From Labilibaculum sp. DW002 (lineage in GTDB: Bacteria > Bacteroidota > Bacteroidia > Bacteroidales > Marinifilaceae): a stretch of 64,000 bases of DNA. This document shows, in pieces, positions 45,087 through 54,118 of this stretch (position 1 is the first letter of the stretch; the number at the start of each line of letters is the position of its first letter). Made by a program: the position numbers and the translations under genes. Below the pieces are notes generated by a model. It saw only the letters and a list, made by a program, of their open reading frames with translations, was not told where the DNA came from and searched no databases. The DNA lies in assembly GCF_029029525.1 (NCBI RefSeq), contig NZ_JAKJSC010000001.1, forward strand, positions 1,736,001 through 1,800,000. The letters run 5' to 3'.

Positions 45087-46583
45087 ATGAAACGATTATA
45101 TATATTCCTAGGACTACTTCTAATGTCTGGATTTACCTTTGCCCAAACGGTAGATGATGCACTAAAATTTTCACAGCAAAATTATAGTGGGACTGCGCGT
45201 TCCACCGCTATGGGTGGAGCTTTTGGTGCTCTTGGTGGAGATTTTTCAAGTTTGAGTATCAACCCAGCAGGTATTGCGATTTATCGTAGTTCCGAGTTTA
45301 CCATTACTCCTTCTTTTCAGATGAACAAGTCAGAAAATGGATCTTTTTCCGAAGACAAAAATAAATTCAGAATAGGTAATATTGGCTATATTTCAAGCTA
45401 TGTTCCTAGAGTTGATTCAGGAAAAGGTTGGCAAAATTTCAATTTTGGTATTGGCTACAATCAAGTTGCAAACTTTGATAGTAAATCCTTTATTTTGAAT
45501 GCAGCATCCGCTAGTTCAAGATTGGACTTTTGGACAGACATGGCAAATGGAGCAGCAGACAATGGAGATCCATTGTATCTATTTGAAGAAGAATTAGCTT
45601 ATCAGAATTTCATGATTAACCAAGATGAAGAAGGGAATTACTTTTCTGTATTAGATGGTAATGATATCATGGATCAGGAAAAATATACGGTTGAAAAGGG
45701 ATACATAAGTGAGTTTGTATTGTCTTTTGGAGGAAATTACTCGCATAAATTATATTTGGGAGCGACAATCGGAATTCAAGATTTGTATTATAAAACATCT
45801 ACCATTTATTCAGAATATGCCTACAATGACAACCTAAGTTCATTAAACGAATTTACATTTGGTGAAGACAGAGTTGTGGATGGTGTTGGCGCCAACATAA
45901 AATTAGGAGCCATCTACAAGGCAACTCAAAATCTACGTTTAGGTCTTGCAGTGCACACTCCTACATGGTACAATTTAGATACTGAAATGGAAACTTTTAT
46001 GAATTCAGACTTCGATCCAAGCATAAGCAATGGCTTCCCTGAAGATGGAATTGCGAGCCATTCTTTCCTATCTGAGGTGATTGAATATACCAACACAGAC
46101 TTTAAAACACCATGGAGAACCATATTGAGTGGAGCTTACACATTTGGTAAGCGAGCTGTAATAAGCGTTGACTATGAAATGCTAAATTATGGCAAAGCAA
46201 AATATAGTGATGGTGAAACTGAATGGGATGATGGAGAATATATCGAAGGATTTAAGACTGATTTAAAAGGTGTAAACAAAGCAGTTTCAGCAATACATGA
46301 GTCTACTGCCAATATTAGAATTGGTGCTGAGTTTCGTGCAACACCAAACATTAGTCTTCGAGGTGGTTTTGCTCATATAGGAGATCCTTACAAAGGAGAT
46401 TACGATGAAGGTTACAACACATACTCGGGAGGACTTGGATTTAAATTCAACAACTTCTTCCTTGATACTGCTGCAGAATACAAAAATTACAATCAAGATT
46501 TTGTGTTCTATGATGGTAGTGATGTTGTTCGTTTAGAGAAAACTAATCTTAATTTAAAAATGACTCTTGGATTAAGATTCTAA
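45087..46583 (+). CDS. Outer-membrane transport protein, OmpP1/FadL/TodX-like
   Basis: 498 residues with a signal peptide (1-19, GFTFAQ). The N-terminal plug region has STAMGGAFGALGGDFSSLSINPAG, split here as GGAFGALGGDFSSL and SINPAGIAIY, which matches the FadL/OmpP1 pattern. Alternating beta strands run to the terminal Phe (LKMTLGLRF). Family members move hydrophobic compounds across the outer membrane. It may share a transcript with the preceding lipoprotein, although 109 bases separate them. Substrate unknown. Confidence 0.85.
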   Translation: MKRLYIFLGLLLMSGFTFAQTVDDALKFSQQNYSGTARSTAMGGAFGALGGDFSSLSINPAGIAIYRSSEFTITPSFQMNKSENGSFSEDKNKFRIGNIGYISSYVPRVDSGKGWQNFNFGIGYNQVANFDSKSFILNAASASSRLDFWTDMANGAADNGDPLYLFEEELAYQNFMINQDEEGNYFSVLDGNDIMDQEKYTVEKGYISEFVLSFGGNYSHKLYLGATIGIQDLYYKTSTIYSEYAYNDNLSSLNEFTFGEDRVVDGVGANIKLGAIYKATQNLRLGLAVHTPTWYNLDTEMETFMNSDFDPSISNGFPEDGIASHSFLSEVIEYTNTDFKTPWRTILSGAYTFGKRAVISVDYEMLNYGKAKYSDGETEWDDGEYIEGFKTDLKGVNKAVSAIHESTANIRIGAEFRATPNISLRGGFAHIGDPYKGDYDEGYNTYSGGLGFKFNNFFLDTAAEYKNYNQDFVFYDGSDVVRLEKTNLNLKMTLGLRF

Positions 46584-46610
46584 GTCATTTCAGAAAAATA
46601 ATAATAATAC

Positions 46611-46638
46611 AAGAGACTGCAATCACAGTCTCTTTTTT
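46611..46638 (+). terminator. Terminator of the OmpP1-like gene
   Basis: AGAGACTG ... CAGTCTCT followed by seven T. Confidence 0.85.
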
Positions 46639-46642
46639 TATA

Positions 46643-46679
46643 CAAAAAAAAGGCTGAAACAGATGTTTCAGCCTTTTTT
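46643..46679 (-). terminator. Terminator of the cysC-cysD-cysN operon
   Basis: AAAGGCTGAAAC ... GTTTCAGCCTTT with A-rich and T-rich flanks, directly beyond the cysN stop. Confidence 0.85.
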
Positions 46680-46701
46680 GAAATTCAGCAATTAGCGAAT
46701 T

Positions 46702-47973
46702 TTATAAGATCATACCTGCAGCAACAGTTTCGTTAGTTGCTTCGTCAATTAAAATAAAACTTCCTGTATTACGATTTTTCTTGTATGAGTCAAAGAATAA
46801 AGGTTTTGCTGTTTTTAACTTCAAGCATGCAATATCATTTAAACCGATGGTTTTATCATCTTCCATCTCTTCTAAAGTATTAACATCAACTTTGAAGTTT
46901 ACGTTACGAACCATACAGCGTGTTTCGTTTGAAGTATGCTTAATGGTATACTTACCTCCAGGTATCATAGCGCGTTCGTTCATCCAACAAACCATAGCGT
47001 CAAACTCTTGCTCCATAGCAGGAACATTATCTGCTGCTACAATCATATCTCCTCTTGACGTATCAATTTCGTCACTTAACCTTACGGTTACCGATTGTGG
47101 TGTGAATGCAACCTCTTGTTCTCCAGTAAAAGAATCTATAGCCTCAATAGTGGTATCAATTCCGCAAGGTAGTACACGAACCTTATCGCCTGGCTTGAAT
47201 ACGCCACTAGCTACACGACCAGCAAATCCACGGTAATCGTGATACTCATCGCTTTGAGGACGGATAACATACTGAACAGGAAAACGAGCATCTTCATGAT
47301 TTCTATCATCAAGAATTTCAATAGTCTCCAATAGGTTCAATAAAGTTTCACCTTTATACCAATCCATATTTTGAGAAGCATCAACAACATTGTCACCAAA
47401 TTTGGCTGAAATAGGAATAAATCGAACATCTTTAATATTCAATTTATCAGCGACTTTCTGATATTCCTTCTTGATATTCTCATAAGTCTCTTCAGAATAA
47501 TTCATCAAGTCCATCTTATTGATACAAACAATAAGGTGAGGAATCTGAAGTAAGTTAGCAATATATGAATGGCGCAAAGTTTGTTCAATTACACCGTTAC
47601 GTGCATCAACTAAAATAAGAGCACAGTTAGCTGTAGAAGCTCCTGTAACCATATTTCTTGTATACTGAATGTGACCTGGTGTATCAGCAATAATAAACTT
47701 ACGTTTTGGAGTTGCAAAATAACGGTAAGCTACGTCAATAGTAATACCTTGCTCACGTTCGGCTCTTAAACCATCTGTTAGCAATGCTAAATCCACTTCT
47801 GTATCACCACGTTTCTGACTCGAAATCTCAATAGCTTCCATTTGATCTTCGAAAATGGCTTTACTATCGTATAACAAACGTCCAATTAGGGTACTTTTTC
47901 CGTCATCCACACTACCAGCTGTAGTGAAACGTAAAAGCTCCATATCTAAATATCCTGATGTTTTATCTGACAT
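46702..47973 (-). CDS. cysN: Sulfate adenylyltransferase large subunit (GTPase)
   Basis: 423 residues, an EF-Tu-like GTPase that drives ATP sulfurylase. G1 is GSVDDGKSTLIGRLL, G3 DTPGHIQYTRNM, G4 NKMDL. It lacks the fused APS kinase domain found in some CysNC proteins, and a separate cysC is in the operon. With CysD it makes adenylylsulfate. No cysH or sulfite reductase genes are nearby, so PAPS may serve sulfation or be reduced by enzymes encoded elsewhere. Confidence 0.95.
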   Translation of the reverse strand: MSDKTSGYLDMELLRFTTAGSVDDGKSTLIGRLLYDSKAIFEDQMEAIEISSQKRGDTEVDLALLTDGLRAEREQGITIDVAYRYFATPKRKFIIADTPGHIQYTRNMVTGASTANCALILVDARNGVIEQTLRHSYIANLLQIPHLIVCINKMDLMNYSEETYENIKKEYQKVADKLNIKDVRFIPISAKFGDNVVDASQNMDWYKGETLLNLLETIEILDDRNHEDARFPVQYVIRPQSDEYHDYRGFAGRVASGVFKPGDKVRVLPCGIDTTIEAIDSFTGEQEVAFTPQSVTVRLSDEIDTSRGDMIVAADNVPAMEQEFDAMVCWMNERAMIPGGKYTIKHTSNETRCMVRNVNFKVDVNTLEEMEDDKTIGLNDIACLKLKTAKPLFFDSYKKNRNTGSFILIDEATNETVAAGMIL

Positions 47974-47975
47974 AT

Positions 47976-48020
47976 CTTTTTTTAGCTTTTTGCTATTAGC
48001 GGTTAGCCATTAGCTATAAG
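47976..48020. repeat. Degenerate TTAGC-type repeat between cysN and cysD
   Basis: Four or five copies of a GCTATTAGC/GGTTAGCC/ATTAGCTA-like word with a period of about 7-9 bases in the cysD-cysN gap. On the minus strand it reads as repeated GCTAA words. A similar short stretch occurs near 48070-48085. Function unknown. Confidence 0.5.
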
Positions 48021-48082
48021 TTCAAAATTTTTGAGTAGCAATTTTGCAACTCATTTATATCTTATTCCTTTAAGCTTTTAGC

Positions 48083-48988
48083 TTAAAAATACCCTTCTTT
48101 TTTACGATCTTCCATAGCAGCTTCAGAACGTTTATCATCATGGCGTGTACCACGTTCTGTTGTTCTTGTAGCCGCTACTTCTTCGATAATATCTTCCAAA
48201 CTGTTTGCCTCCGACTCTACAGCACCTGTACAAGTAGCATCACCAATAGTTCTAAAACGAACGATTCTTTTTTCTACTTTCTCAGTATCACGCATAGGAA
48301 TAAAGTCCGAAACTGATAACAAGTTTCCATGACGCATAAAAACTTCACGTTCGTGAGAGAAATAAATATTTGGGATATCAATATTTTCTAAATAGATATA
48401 TTGCCATACATCCATCTCCGTCCAATTAGAAATTGGGAAAACTCTGAAGTGCTCACCCATATGCTTTTTACCATTGAAAAGGTTCCAAAGCTCAGGTCTT
48501 TGGTTTTTTGGGTCCCACTGTCCAAACTCATCACGATGAGAGAAAAAACGCTCTTTTGCTCTGGCTTTCTCTTCGTCACGACGACCTCCACCCATAGCAC
48601 AATCCACTTGTAATTCTTCAAGTCCATCAAGAAGTGTTACAGTTTGTAGTTTGTTTCTACTTGCATCAAAACCAGTTTCTTCAACAGCTTTTCCCTGATC
48701 AATTGAATCCTGAACGTAACGTACAATCAAACGAGTACCTGTCTCTTCCATCAATCTATCACGAAATTCAATTGTCTCTGGGAAATTGTGACCTGTATCA
48801 ACATGCATTAAAGCAAAAGGTACTTTTGCAGGTGCAAAAGCTTTTCTTGCCAAATGAAACATGATAATAGAATCCTTTCCTCCCGAAAATAACATTACGG
48901 GATTCTCGAATTGAGCTGCAACTTCACGAATCACATAAATCGATTCAGCTTCCAGTTCTCTTAAGTGATTTATATTGTATTCATTCAT
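48083..48988 (-). CDS. cysD: Sulfate adenylyltransferase small subunit
   Basis: 301 residues, the ATP-pyrophosphatase (PP-loop) catalytic subunit of ATP sulfurylase. The PP-loop is MLFSGGKDSIIMFHLA near residue 33; VDTGHNFPETIEFRD and GGRRDEEKARAKERFFS are the substrate-site segments, and the end is KRSEAAMEDRKKEGYF, typical of the family. It lies between cysC and cysN. Confidence 0.96.
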   Translation of the reverse strand: MNEYNINHLRELEAESIYVIREVAAQFENPVMLFSGGKDSIIMFHLARKAFAPAKVPFALMHVDTGHNFPETIEFRDRLMEETGTRLIVRYVQDSIDQGKAVEETGFDASRNKLQTVTLLDGLEELQVDCAMGGGRRDEEKARAKERFFSHRDEFGQWDPKNQRPELWNLFNGKKHMGEHFRVFPISNWTEMDVWQYIYLENIDIPNIYFSHEREVFMRHGNLLSVSDFIPMRDTEKVEKRIVRFRTIGDATCTGAVESEANSLEDIIEEVAATRTTERGTRHDDKRSEAAMEDRKKEGYF

Positions 48989-49062
48989 TCGAAAAAAATT
49001 TATTTACTCTTCTATATGAATCATTAAAATGATTCTCTCAATAAAGTTTGATTGCATCAACT

Positions 49063-49674
49063 TTATTTATTTTTTATTAACTGAGGTAAAATGGCATTAA
49101 CCACTTCCTCTACTGATTGCTCAGGTGTCATATCAGAGGTTTTGATCTCCAAAAAAGGATTCTCCGGGGCCTCAAAAGGAGCATCTAAACCTGTAAAATT
49201 CTTGATCTCACCATTTCGAGCCTTTTTATACAAGCCTTTTACATCTCTTTTCTCACACTCTTCATAAGATGCATTCACATAGATTTCTCTAAAATCTTCA
49301 CCAATAATATCTTTGGCTTGTTTTCGTATTTCCAAAGTTGGACTTACAAAACAGTTAATGGTGATAATACCACAATTCACAAACAATTTAGAAACTTCAG
49401 CAATACGACGAATATTTTCAGTTCTGTCTTCTTCAGAAAAACCTAAGTTTTTATTAATACCTGTACGAATATTATCCCCATCAAGAATCTGAGTTAAGAA
49501 ACCTCTTTTTTGAAGCTCCTTTTCTAAACCAATTGCAATAGTCGTTTTACCTGAACCAGAAAGTCCGGTCATCCATACAACACATGCTTTTTGATTTAAA
49601 AACTGCTCCTTCTCATCTCTTCCGATAATTCGATCGAAAACGGGGTGAATATTAGTTGCTTTGGTGGTCATCAA
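49063..49674 (-). CDS. cysC: Adenylylsulfate kinase
   Basis: 203 residues. It phosphorylates adenylylsulfate to PAPS. The P-loop is WMTGLSGSGKTTIAIGLE, followed by LDGDNIRTGINKNLGF, the mobile-lid region KKARNGEIKNFTGLDAPFE, and FVSPTLEIRKQAKDII. It is the first gene of the cysCDN operon, 74 bases ahead of cysD. A TACATTTG element at 49735-49728 on the minus strand may be its -7 box. Confidence 0.95.
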   Translation of the reverse strand: MMTTKATNIHPVFDRIIGRDEKEQFLNQKACVVWMTGLSGSGKTTIAIGLEKELQKRGFLTQILDGDNIRTGINKNLGFSEEDRTENIRRIAEVSKLFVNCGIITINCFVSPTLEIRKQAKDIIGEDFREIYVNASYEECEKRDVKGLYKKARNGEIKNFTGLDAPFEAPENPFLEIKTSDMTPEQSVEEVVNAILPQLIKNK

Positions 49675-49790
49675 CGTTTCTTGTTTCGAAGTTTTTAAAA
49701 CCTTTCTAATTTTTTAAAAAGTAAGGGCAAATGTACATATTATCAGTAGATTTTAAAAATCTAAACTTTTAACAATTACAATTTATTGCA

Positions 49791-49823
49791 AAAAAAAATC
49801 CGAGTTTTTCAACCCGGATTTTA
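49791..49823 (-). terminator. Terminator of fabI
   Basis: AAATCCG ... CGGATTT stem after the fabI stop with T tract on the minus strand. Confidence 0.7.
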
Positions 49824-49841
49824 AAGACAATATTTTACGTA

Positions 49842-50684
49842 TTATTCTTCTTTACAATCACACGGATTAAAACTCTTATTGTATTGCTGCATTGCTCTAT
49901 AACTCATACCCATGTTAGAGAATCCGCCATCATGGAATAGGTTCTGCATAGTTACTTTCTTTGTCAAATCTGAGAATAACGTGATACAATAGTTAGCACA
50001 CTCCTGAGCATCAGCATTTCCTAGCGGAGACATACGCTCAGAGAAATCGATAAGTTTATCGAAACCTTTAACACCACTACCTGCTGTTGTAGGTGTTGGC
50101 GATTGTGAAATTGTATTCACACGAACTCTTTTCTCACGTCCATAGATGTAACCAAAACTACGAGCGATAGATTCCAACATAGCTTTTGCATCAGCCATAT
50201 CGTTGTATTCAAACATAGTTCTTTGTGCCGCTGCATAAGTTAATGCAACAATAGATCCCCAATCTGCAACAACATCCATTTCCTTAGCCTTCTGAATCAC
50301 TTTGTGAAAAGAAATAGCAGAAACGTCAAGTGTTTTCTTAAGGTATTCGTAGTTCAATTCATCGTATGAGTTTCCTTTACGAACATTAGGTGACATTCCA
50401 ATAGAGTGAAGAATAAAATCAACAGGACCTCCAAAATGCTCCATTGATTTTGTGTAAAGATTCTCCAGATCTTCCGGGTTTGTTGCATCAGCAGCAATTA
50501 CCGGAGCATTACATTTTTTTGCAAGCTCGTCGATAGTTCCCATTCGAATGGAAACGGGTGTATTGGTTAAAACAATCTCAGCTCCTTCAGCAACTGCCAG
50601 TTCTGCAACTTTCCATGCAATTGACATGTCGTTTAAGGCTCCAAAAATGATTCCTTTTTTTCCTTTTAATAAGTTATAAGACAT
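49842..50684 (-). CDS. fabI: Enoyl-[acyl-carrier-protein] reductase (NADH)
   Basis: 280 residues from the ATG at 50684. The frame reaches back to 50726, but the -7 element at 50721-50714 lies inside that extension, so the later start is chosen. It carries out the last reduction of fatty-acid elongation. Features: dinucleotide site GIIFGALNDMSIAW, the catalytic Tyr150 and the Tyr160-x6-Lys167 motif (YNDMADAK), NTISQSPTPTTAG, and a C-terminal cysteine-bearing tail (NPCDCKEE). Monocistronic. Confidence 0.94.
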   Translation of the reverse strand: MSYNLLKGKKGIIFGALNDMSIAWKVAELAVAEGAEIVLTNTPVSIRMGTIDELAKKCNAPVIAADATNPEDLENLYTKSMEHFGGPVDFILHSIGMSPNVRKGNSYDELNYEYLKKTLDVSAISFHKVIQKAKEMDVVADWGSIVALTYAAAQRTMFEYNDMADAKAMLESIARSFGYIYGREKRVRVNTISQSPTPTTAGSGVKGFDKLIDFSERMSPLGNADAQECANYCITLFSDLTKKVTMQNLFHDGGFSNMGMSYRAMQQYNKSFNPCDCKEE

Positions 50685-50713
50685 AATTTGAAATTTTTCA
50701 ATTTTATCAGCTA

Positions 50714-50721
50714 CAAATTTA
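50714..50721 (-). promoter_or_regulatory. -7 element of the fabI promoter
   Basis: TAAATTTG on the minus strand, 30 bases before the chosen fabI start; a TTG lies 22 bases upstream (50746-50744), slightly beyond ideal spacing. Confidence 0.5.
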
Positions 50722-50803
50722 ACCAATATTATTTAGAATAAATCAAAAAAAGATCACTTATTAAGACTGAATAAATTCTTTAATCATATCAAATATTTGA
50801 CAT

Positions 50804-52459
50804 TTATTTAGCTAGCAAGACTTTAGCATTTTCCATGGCTGCCTGAGTCATATCAGAGCCACTTAACATTTTGGCAAGCTCTTCAATACGACTTTCATTA
50901 TCCAAAAGAACTATATTTGAGTAGGTTTCAAGCTCATCATCGGCTTTATAAACTTTATAATGGTAATTGCCTTTACCAGCAATCTGAGGTAAATGTGTAA
51001 TGCTTATTACCTGAATATTCTCAGCCATATCTCGCATTACAACACCCATTTTATCAGCAATTTCTCCTGAAACTCCGGTATCAATCTCATCAAAAACGAT
51101 AGACGGCAAGGCGGTAGAAGATGACACCAAATACTTGATACTAAGCATCAAACGAGACAGCTCCCCTCCTGATGCAACTTTCTGAACTTCTTCTAATTGA
51201 CCGTTTTTATTGGCACTAAATAAGAAACACAGCAAATCACGACCTAAATACTGAAAATCTTCTCTAATCTTCATGTCAACTTTAAAGTTCGCATTAGGAA
51301 TCCCCAATTGCACCAACTGTGCTACTATGGTTTTTTCAATTGCCGAAACAACCTTTTTCCTACTGTTTGTAAGCTTTTCAGAAACCTTTTGAAGCAAAGC
51401 TTCTTGCTTGTCCAATTGCTTCTTCAAATCTTCAATAAAATCATCTCCAGAAACAATCTTATCGACCTTTTGTATTAATTCTTCTCTTATTTCGATCAAA
51501 CCTTCAACAGAATCAACATGATGCTTTTGTTGCAAAGAATAAATAGCATCTAATTTCTGATTTAAAAATTCAATTCGAGAAGGATCCAATTCAATAGATT
51601 CGTTTGTTTGCTCTACTTCTTGAGCTAAATCCTGTAATTCGATGTAAGCACTTTCTAAACGCTGGTATAGAGAATCAGCATCGGGATATACATTTTGAAT
51701 TTGTGCAATGGCATTTCGAGCCTCTTTTAATTGGGAGACAATAGGGAATTCTCCTTCAGAAAGATTTTCATATGCTTTAAATAAGCCAGATTTTATCTCC
51801 TCTGCATGAGTTAAAGTCTCCAACTCATTTTCCATTTCTTTTTGTTCTCCAGCTACCAATTTTGCATCAAGTAATTGCTCCAACTGAAACTGAAAATAAT
51901 CCAAATCAGCCTTCTCTTTAGCAGCTATTTCTTCCTGCTTTCGCAAATTATCTTTCAACAATTGAAACTTATCGAACTGGTCTTGATATTTTTTTAAAAG
52001 CTCAGCATTGCCTGCATAAGTATCCACAATACCTACTTGATAGTCGAAACTACCAATTACCAAATTTTGGTTCTGACTATGAACATCAATCAGGCGGAAG
52101 CCAAGTTCTTTTAGTGTTTTAACACTTACAGGAGAATCGTTTACAAAAGCTCTACTTTTACCATTCGGCAAAATTTCTCTTCGCAATAATGTTTCCTCTT
52201 CGTAGTCTAATTGATTCTTATCAAAAAAGCCCTCTAATTTGTATCTAGATATTGAAAAGCAACTCTCAATTATGCATTTCTTCTCTCTATCTTTTAAAAC
52301 ATTCACCTCTGCCCTTTGCCCAAGTACTAAAGATAAAGCACCTAATAAAATAGATTTACCCGAACCTGTTTCTCCAGTAATAACCGAAAAGCCATCTGAA
52401 AAATCAATATCAAGTTGATTGATTAAAGCATAATTCTGAATGGATATGGATTGAAGCAT
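50804..52459 (-). CDS. recN: DNA repair protein RecN
   Basis: 551 residues, an SMC-like ATPase for double-strand break repair. Walker A is GETGSGKSILLGAL (about 30-43), followed by the Q-loop region, a central coiled coil (about 160-370), and the C-terminal ABC signature ASGGELSRLMLS with Walker B PSIVFDEIDTGVSG. It is the last gene of the conserved bamD-rpoZ-coaBC-porD-recN run, 50 bases after the porD-like gene. Confidence 0.96.
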   Translation of the reverse strand: MLQSISIQNYALINQLDIDFSDGFSVITGETGSGKSILLGALSLVLGQRAEVNVLKDREKKCIIESCFSISRYKLEGFFDKNQLDYEEETLLRREILPNGKSRAFVNDSPVSVKTLKELGFRLIDVHSQNQNLVIGSFDYQVGIVDTYAGNAELLKKYQDQFDKFQLLKDNLRKQEEIAAKEKADLDYFQFQLEQLLDAKLVAGEQKEMENELETLTHAEEIKSGLFKAYENLSEGEFPIVSQLKEARNAIAQIQNVYPDADSLYQRLESAYIELQDLAQEVEQTNESIELDPSRIEFLNQKLDAIYSLQQKHHVDSVEGLIEIREELIQKVDKIVSGDDFIEDLKKQLDKQEALLQKVSEKLTNSRKKVVSAIEKTIVAQLVQLGIPNANFKVDMKIREDFQYLGRDLLCFLFSANKNGQLEEVQKVASGGELSRLMLSIKYLVSSSTALPSIVFDEIDTGVSGEIADKMGVVMRDMAENIQVISITHLPQIAGKGNYHYKVYKADDELETYSNIVLLDNESRIEELAKMLSGSDMTQAAMENAKVLLAK

Positions 52460-52509
52460 AGAAATCTTTAAATGAAGTGGTAATTAGACAATAGGTTGAT
52501 TAGAAAACA

Positions 52510-53412
52510 CTATTTCTTTTGTCCTATAATTTTGTTGTATTTGGAAATGTTGGCTGGATCTATTTCACTCAAAATATTGAAAACCCTCTTTTTCTCATCC
52601 GTAAAAGATTCTGAAAAAATATTTACCAATTCATCCGCTTTGGCGTCGAAAAAAATTTGAAGAATAAACGAGCCAGGCTTGGCGCGATATGCCTTCTGCA
52701 GTAATCTAAGACTCTCAGCAATCTCAGCTCTCGATTCGGTTAAACGTTCTGCCATGCGATCCAATCCCAAACGGTGGTACTTGTACAAACACTCTCGAAC
52801 AGGACTGTAGGCATTGTTTAGTATGTTTTCAATTAACCAGTATCTATTTTTTCGACTTTCGTAAGCCTTCCAACCTTTTACATTAGAGTTTTGCATTTTA
52901 TTTACAATCTCTTCCGCTTTGGCAAAATAAACTCCTCCACCATCAGGCGAATAAGTGTCATAATCAAGACCAACAATAATATTAGCATAGTATGCCAAAA
53001 GTGCTGTCAAACTTGTTGGTGTATTGGTCTCATTAAACTCCAAAGCTTGATATTCTGCATATTTAAAATGAATATCGTCGTCCTTAAAATTCAGTAATAC
53101 CGTATTAAAAGAAGAGTTGAAAATAGGTCGACGAGCTTGAATCTGCATCGTTCCTTTAAACTCATCAGATGAAATTTGGTCTTTCAAGTTAATCAGAATA
53201 TTACACTCAATCTTTTCATCCTGATCGTAAACATGATCCGTCCATCTTCTGGTATTCATAAATTCATAAATAGCCGTTTGCATCGTTCTAAAAACCTGCT
53301 TATTGGTCCCTTGAATTTGCTGACTTACAACCTGAACATTGCAACGTAATTCTTGAGCGAACAAAGGAGTAGACAAACAAAAGGCCAATAATAGAATAAA
53401 GAGTTTTCGCAT
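52510..53412 (-). CDS. porD: DUF4835 protein, probable type IX secretion protein PorD
   Basis: 300 residues with a signal peptide (1-19, TPLFAQ). The mature protein starts with ELRCNVQVVSQQIQG and has ARRPIFNSSFNTVLLNFKDDDIHFKY and LIENILNNAYSPVREC, matching the DUF4835 family. As I recall, that family is now annotated as the T9SS protein PorD. Position between coaBC and recN is conserved in Bacteroidota. A T9SS-targeted protein is encoded at 9973-13704, so the cell has the system. The exact role in secretion is not established from the sequence. Confidence 0.78.
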   Translation of the reverse strand: MRKLFILLLAFCLSTPLFAQELRCNVQVVSQQIQGTNKQVFRTMQTAIYEFMNTRRWTDHVYDQDEKIECNILINLKDQISSDEFKGTMQIQARRPIFNSSFNTVLLNFKDDDIHFKYAEYQALEFNETNTPTSLTALLAYYANIIVGLDYDTYSPDGGGVYFAKAEEIVNKMQNSNVKGWKAYESRKNRYWLIENILNNAYSPVRECLYKYHRLGLDRMAERLTESRAEIAESLRLLQKAYRAKPGSFILQIFFDAKADELVNIFSESFTDEKKRVFNILSEIDPANISKYNKIIGQKK

Positions 53413-53471
53413 AATTAAATTTCAAAAGTTCACAGCTAAAGTTAAAAAATTAAACGGAAGAGATACAACAT

Positions 53472-54104
53472 TTATTCTGCATAATACGCGATCAATTCTG
53501 CTACAATATCCTCAGCAACTTCAGTTTTAGATTTTAATTCAAATTTTTTCATTCCTCCCTTACGAGAAAAAATTGTAATCTTATTTGTATCGTGCTGAAA
53601 ACCTGCTCCCGAATCGTTTAATGAATTCAAAACAATTAAATCTAAGTTTTTCTTTTCTAATTTCAGTTGAGCGTTCTGTTCTTCGTTATTGGTTTCGAGA
53701 GCAAAACCGACCAAAAATTGATTTTCAGATTTAATATTACCTATAGAAGCTGCAATATCTTTTGTAGGTGTAAGTTCAATCGTATAATTCGATTTTTCAC
53801 GCTTCACCTTAGTATTTAATGGGTTCAAGGGAGTAAAATCAGCTACAGCAGCAGTCATTATTGCTCCATCACAGTGAGGGAAATGCTCCAATGAAGCTTC
53901 ATACATTTCCTGAGCGGAAACCACATCGATACGATTAATATTAGGATGGATCGCTTTACAAGCTGAAGGACCTGAGATAAGTGTCACTTGTGCACCTTCT
54001 TCAGCTAATTTTTCGGCAATTGAGAAACCCATTTTGCCTGAAGAGAAATTACCAATAAAACGAACAGGGTCGATCTTTTCGTAAGTCGGCCCTGTTGTAA
54101 TCAT
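53472..54104 (-). CDS. coaB: CoaB part of coenzyme A biosynthesis bifunctional protein (phosphopantothenoylcysteine synthetase)
   Basis: 210 residues from ATG 54104, containing GPTYEKIDPVRFIGNFSSGKMG, here the nucleotide-binding start, AAVADFTP, and the family pattern ALETNNEEQNA (about 123-133). It joins phosphopantothenate and cysteine. The frame is open further upstream and would read KKKRLSDKKV before the Met, which is the expected CoaB first strand joined to CoaC. One base is missing (or two extra) in the run of ten A at 54125-54134, which splits the normal fused coaBC. An independent start at 54104 would lose that strand. See the CoaC entry and the finding. Confidence 0.85.
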   Translation of the reverse strand: MITTGPTYEKIDPVRFIGNFSSGKMGFSIAEKLAEEGAQVTLISGPSACKAIHPNINRIDVVSAQEMYEASLEHFPHCDGAIMTAAVADFTPLNPLNTKVKREKSNYTIELTPTKDIAASIGNIKSENQFLVGFALETNNEEQNAQLKLEKKNLDLIVLNSLNDSGAGFQHDTNKITIFSRKGGMKKFELKSKTEVAEDIVAELIAYYAE

Positions 54105-54118
54105 GACCTTTTTGTCAC

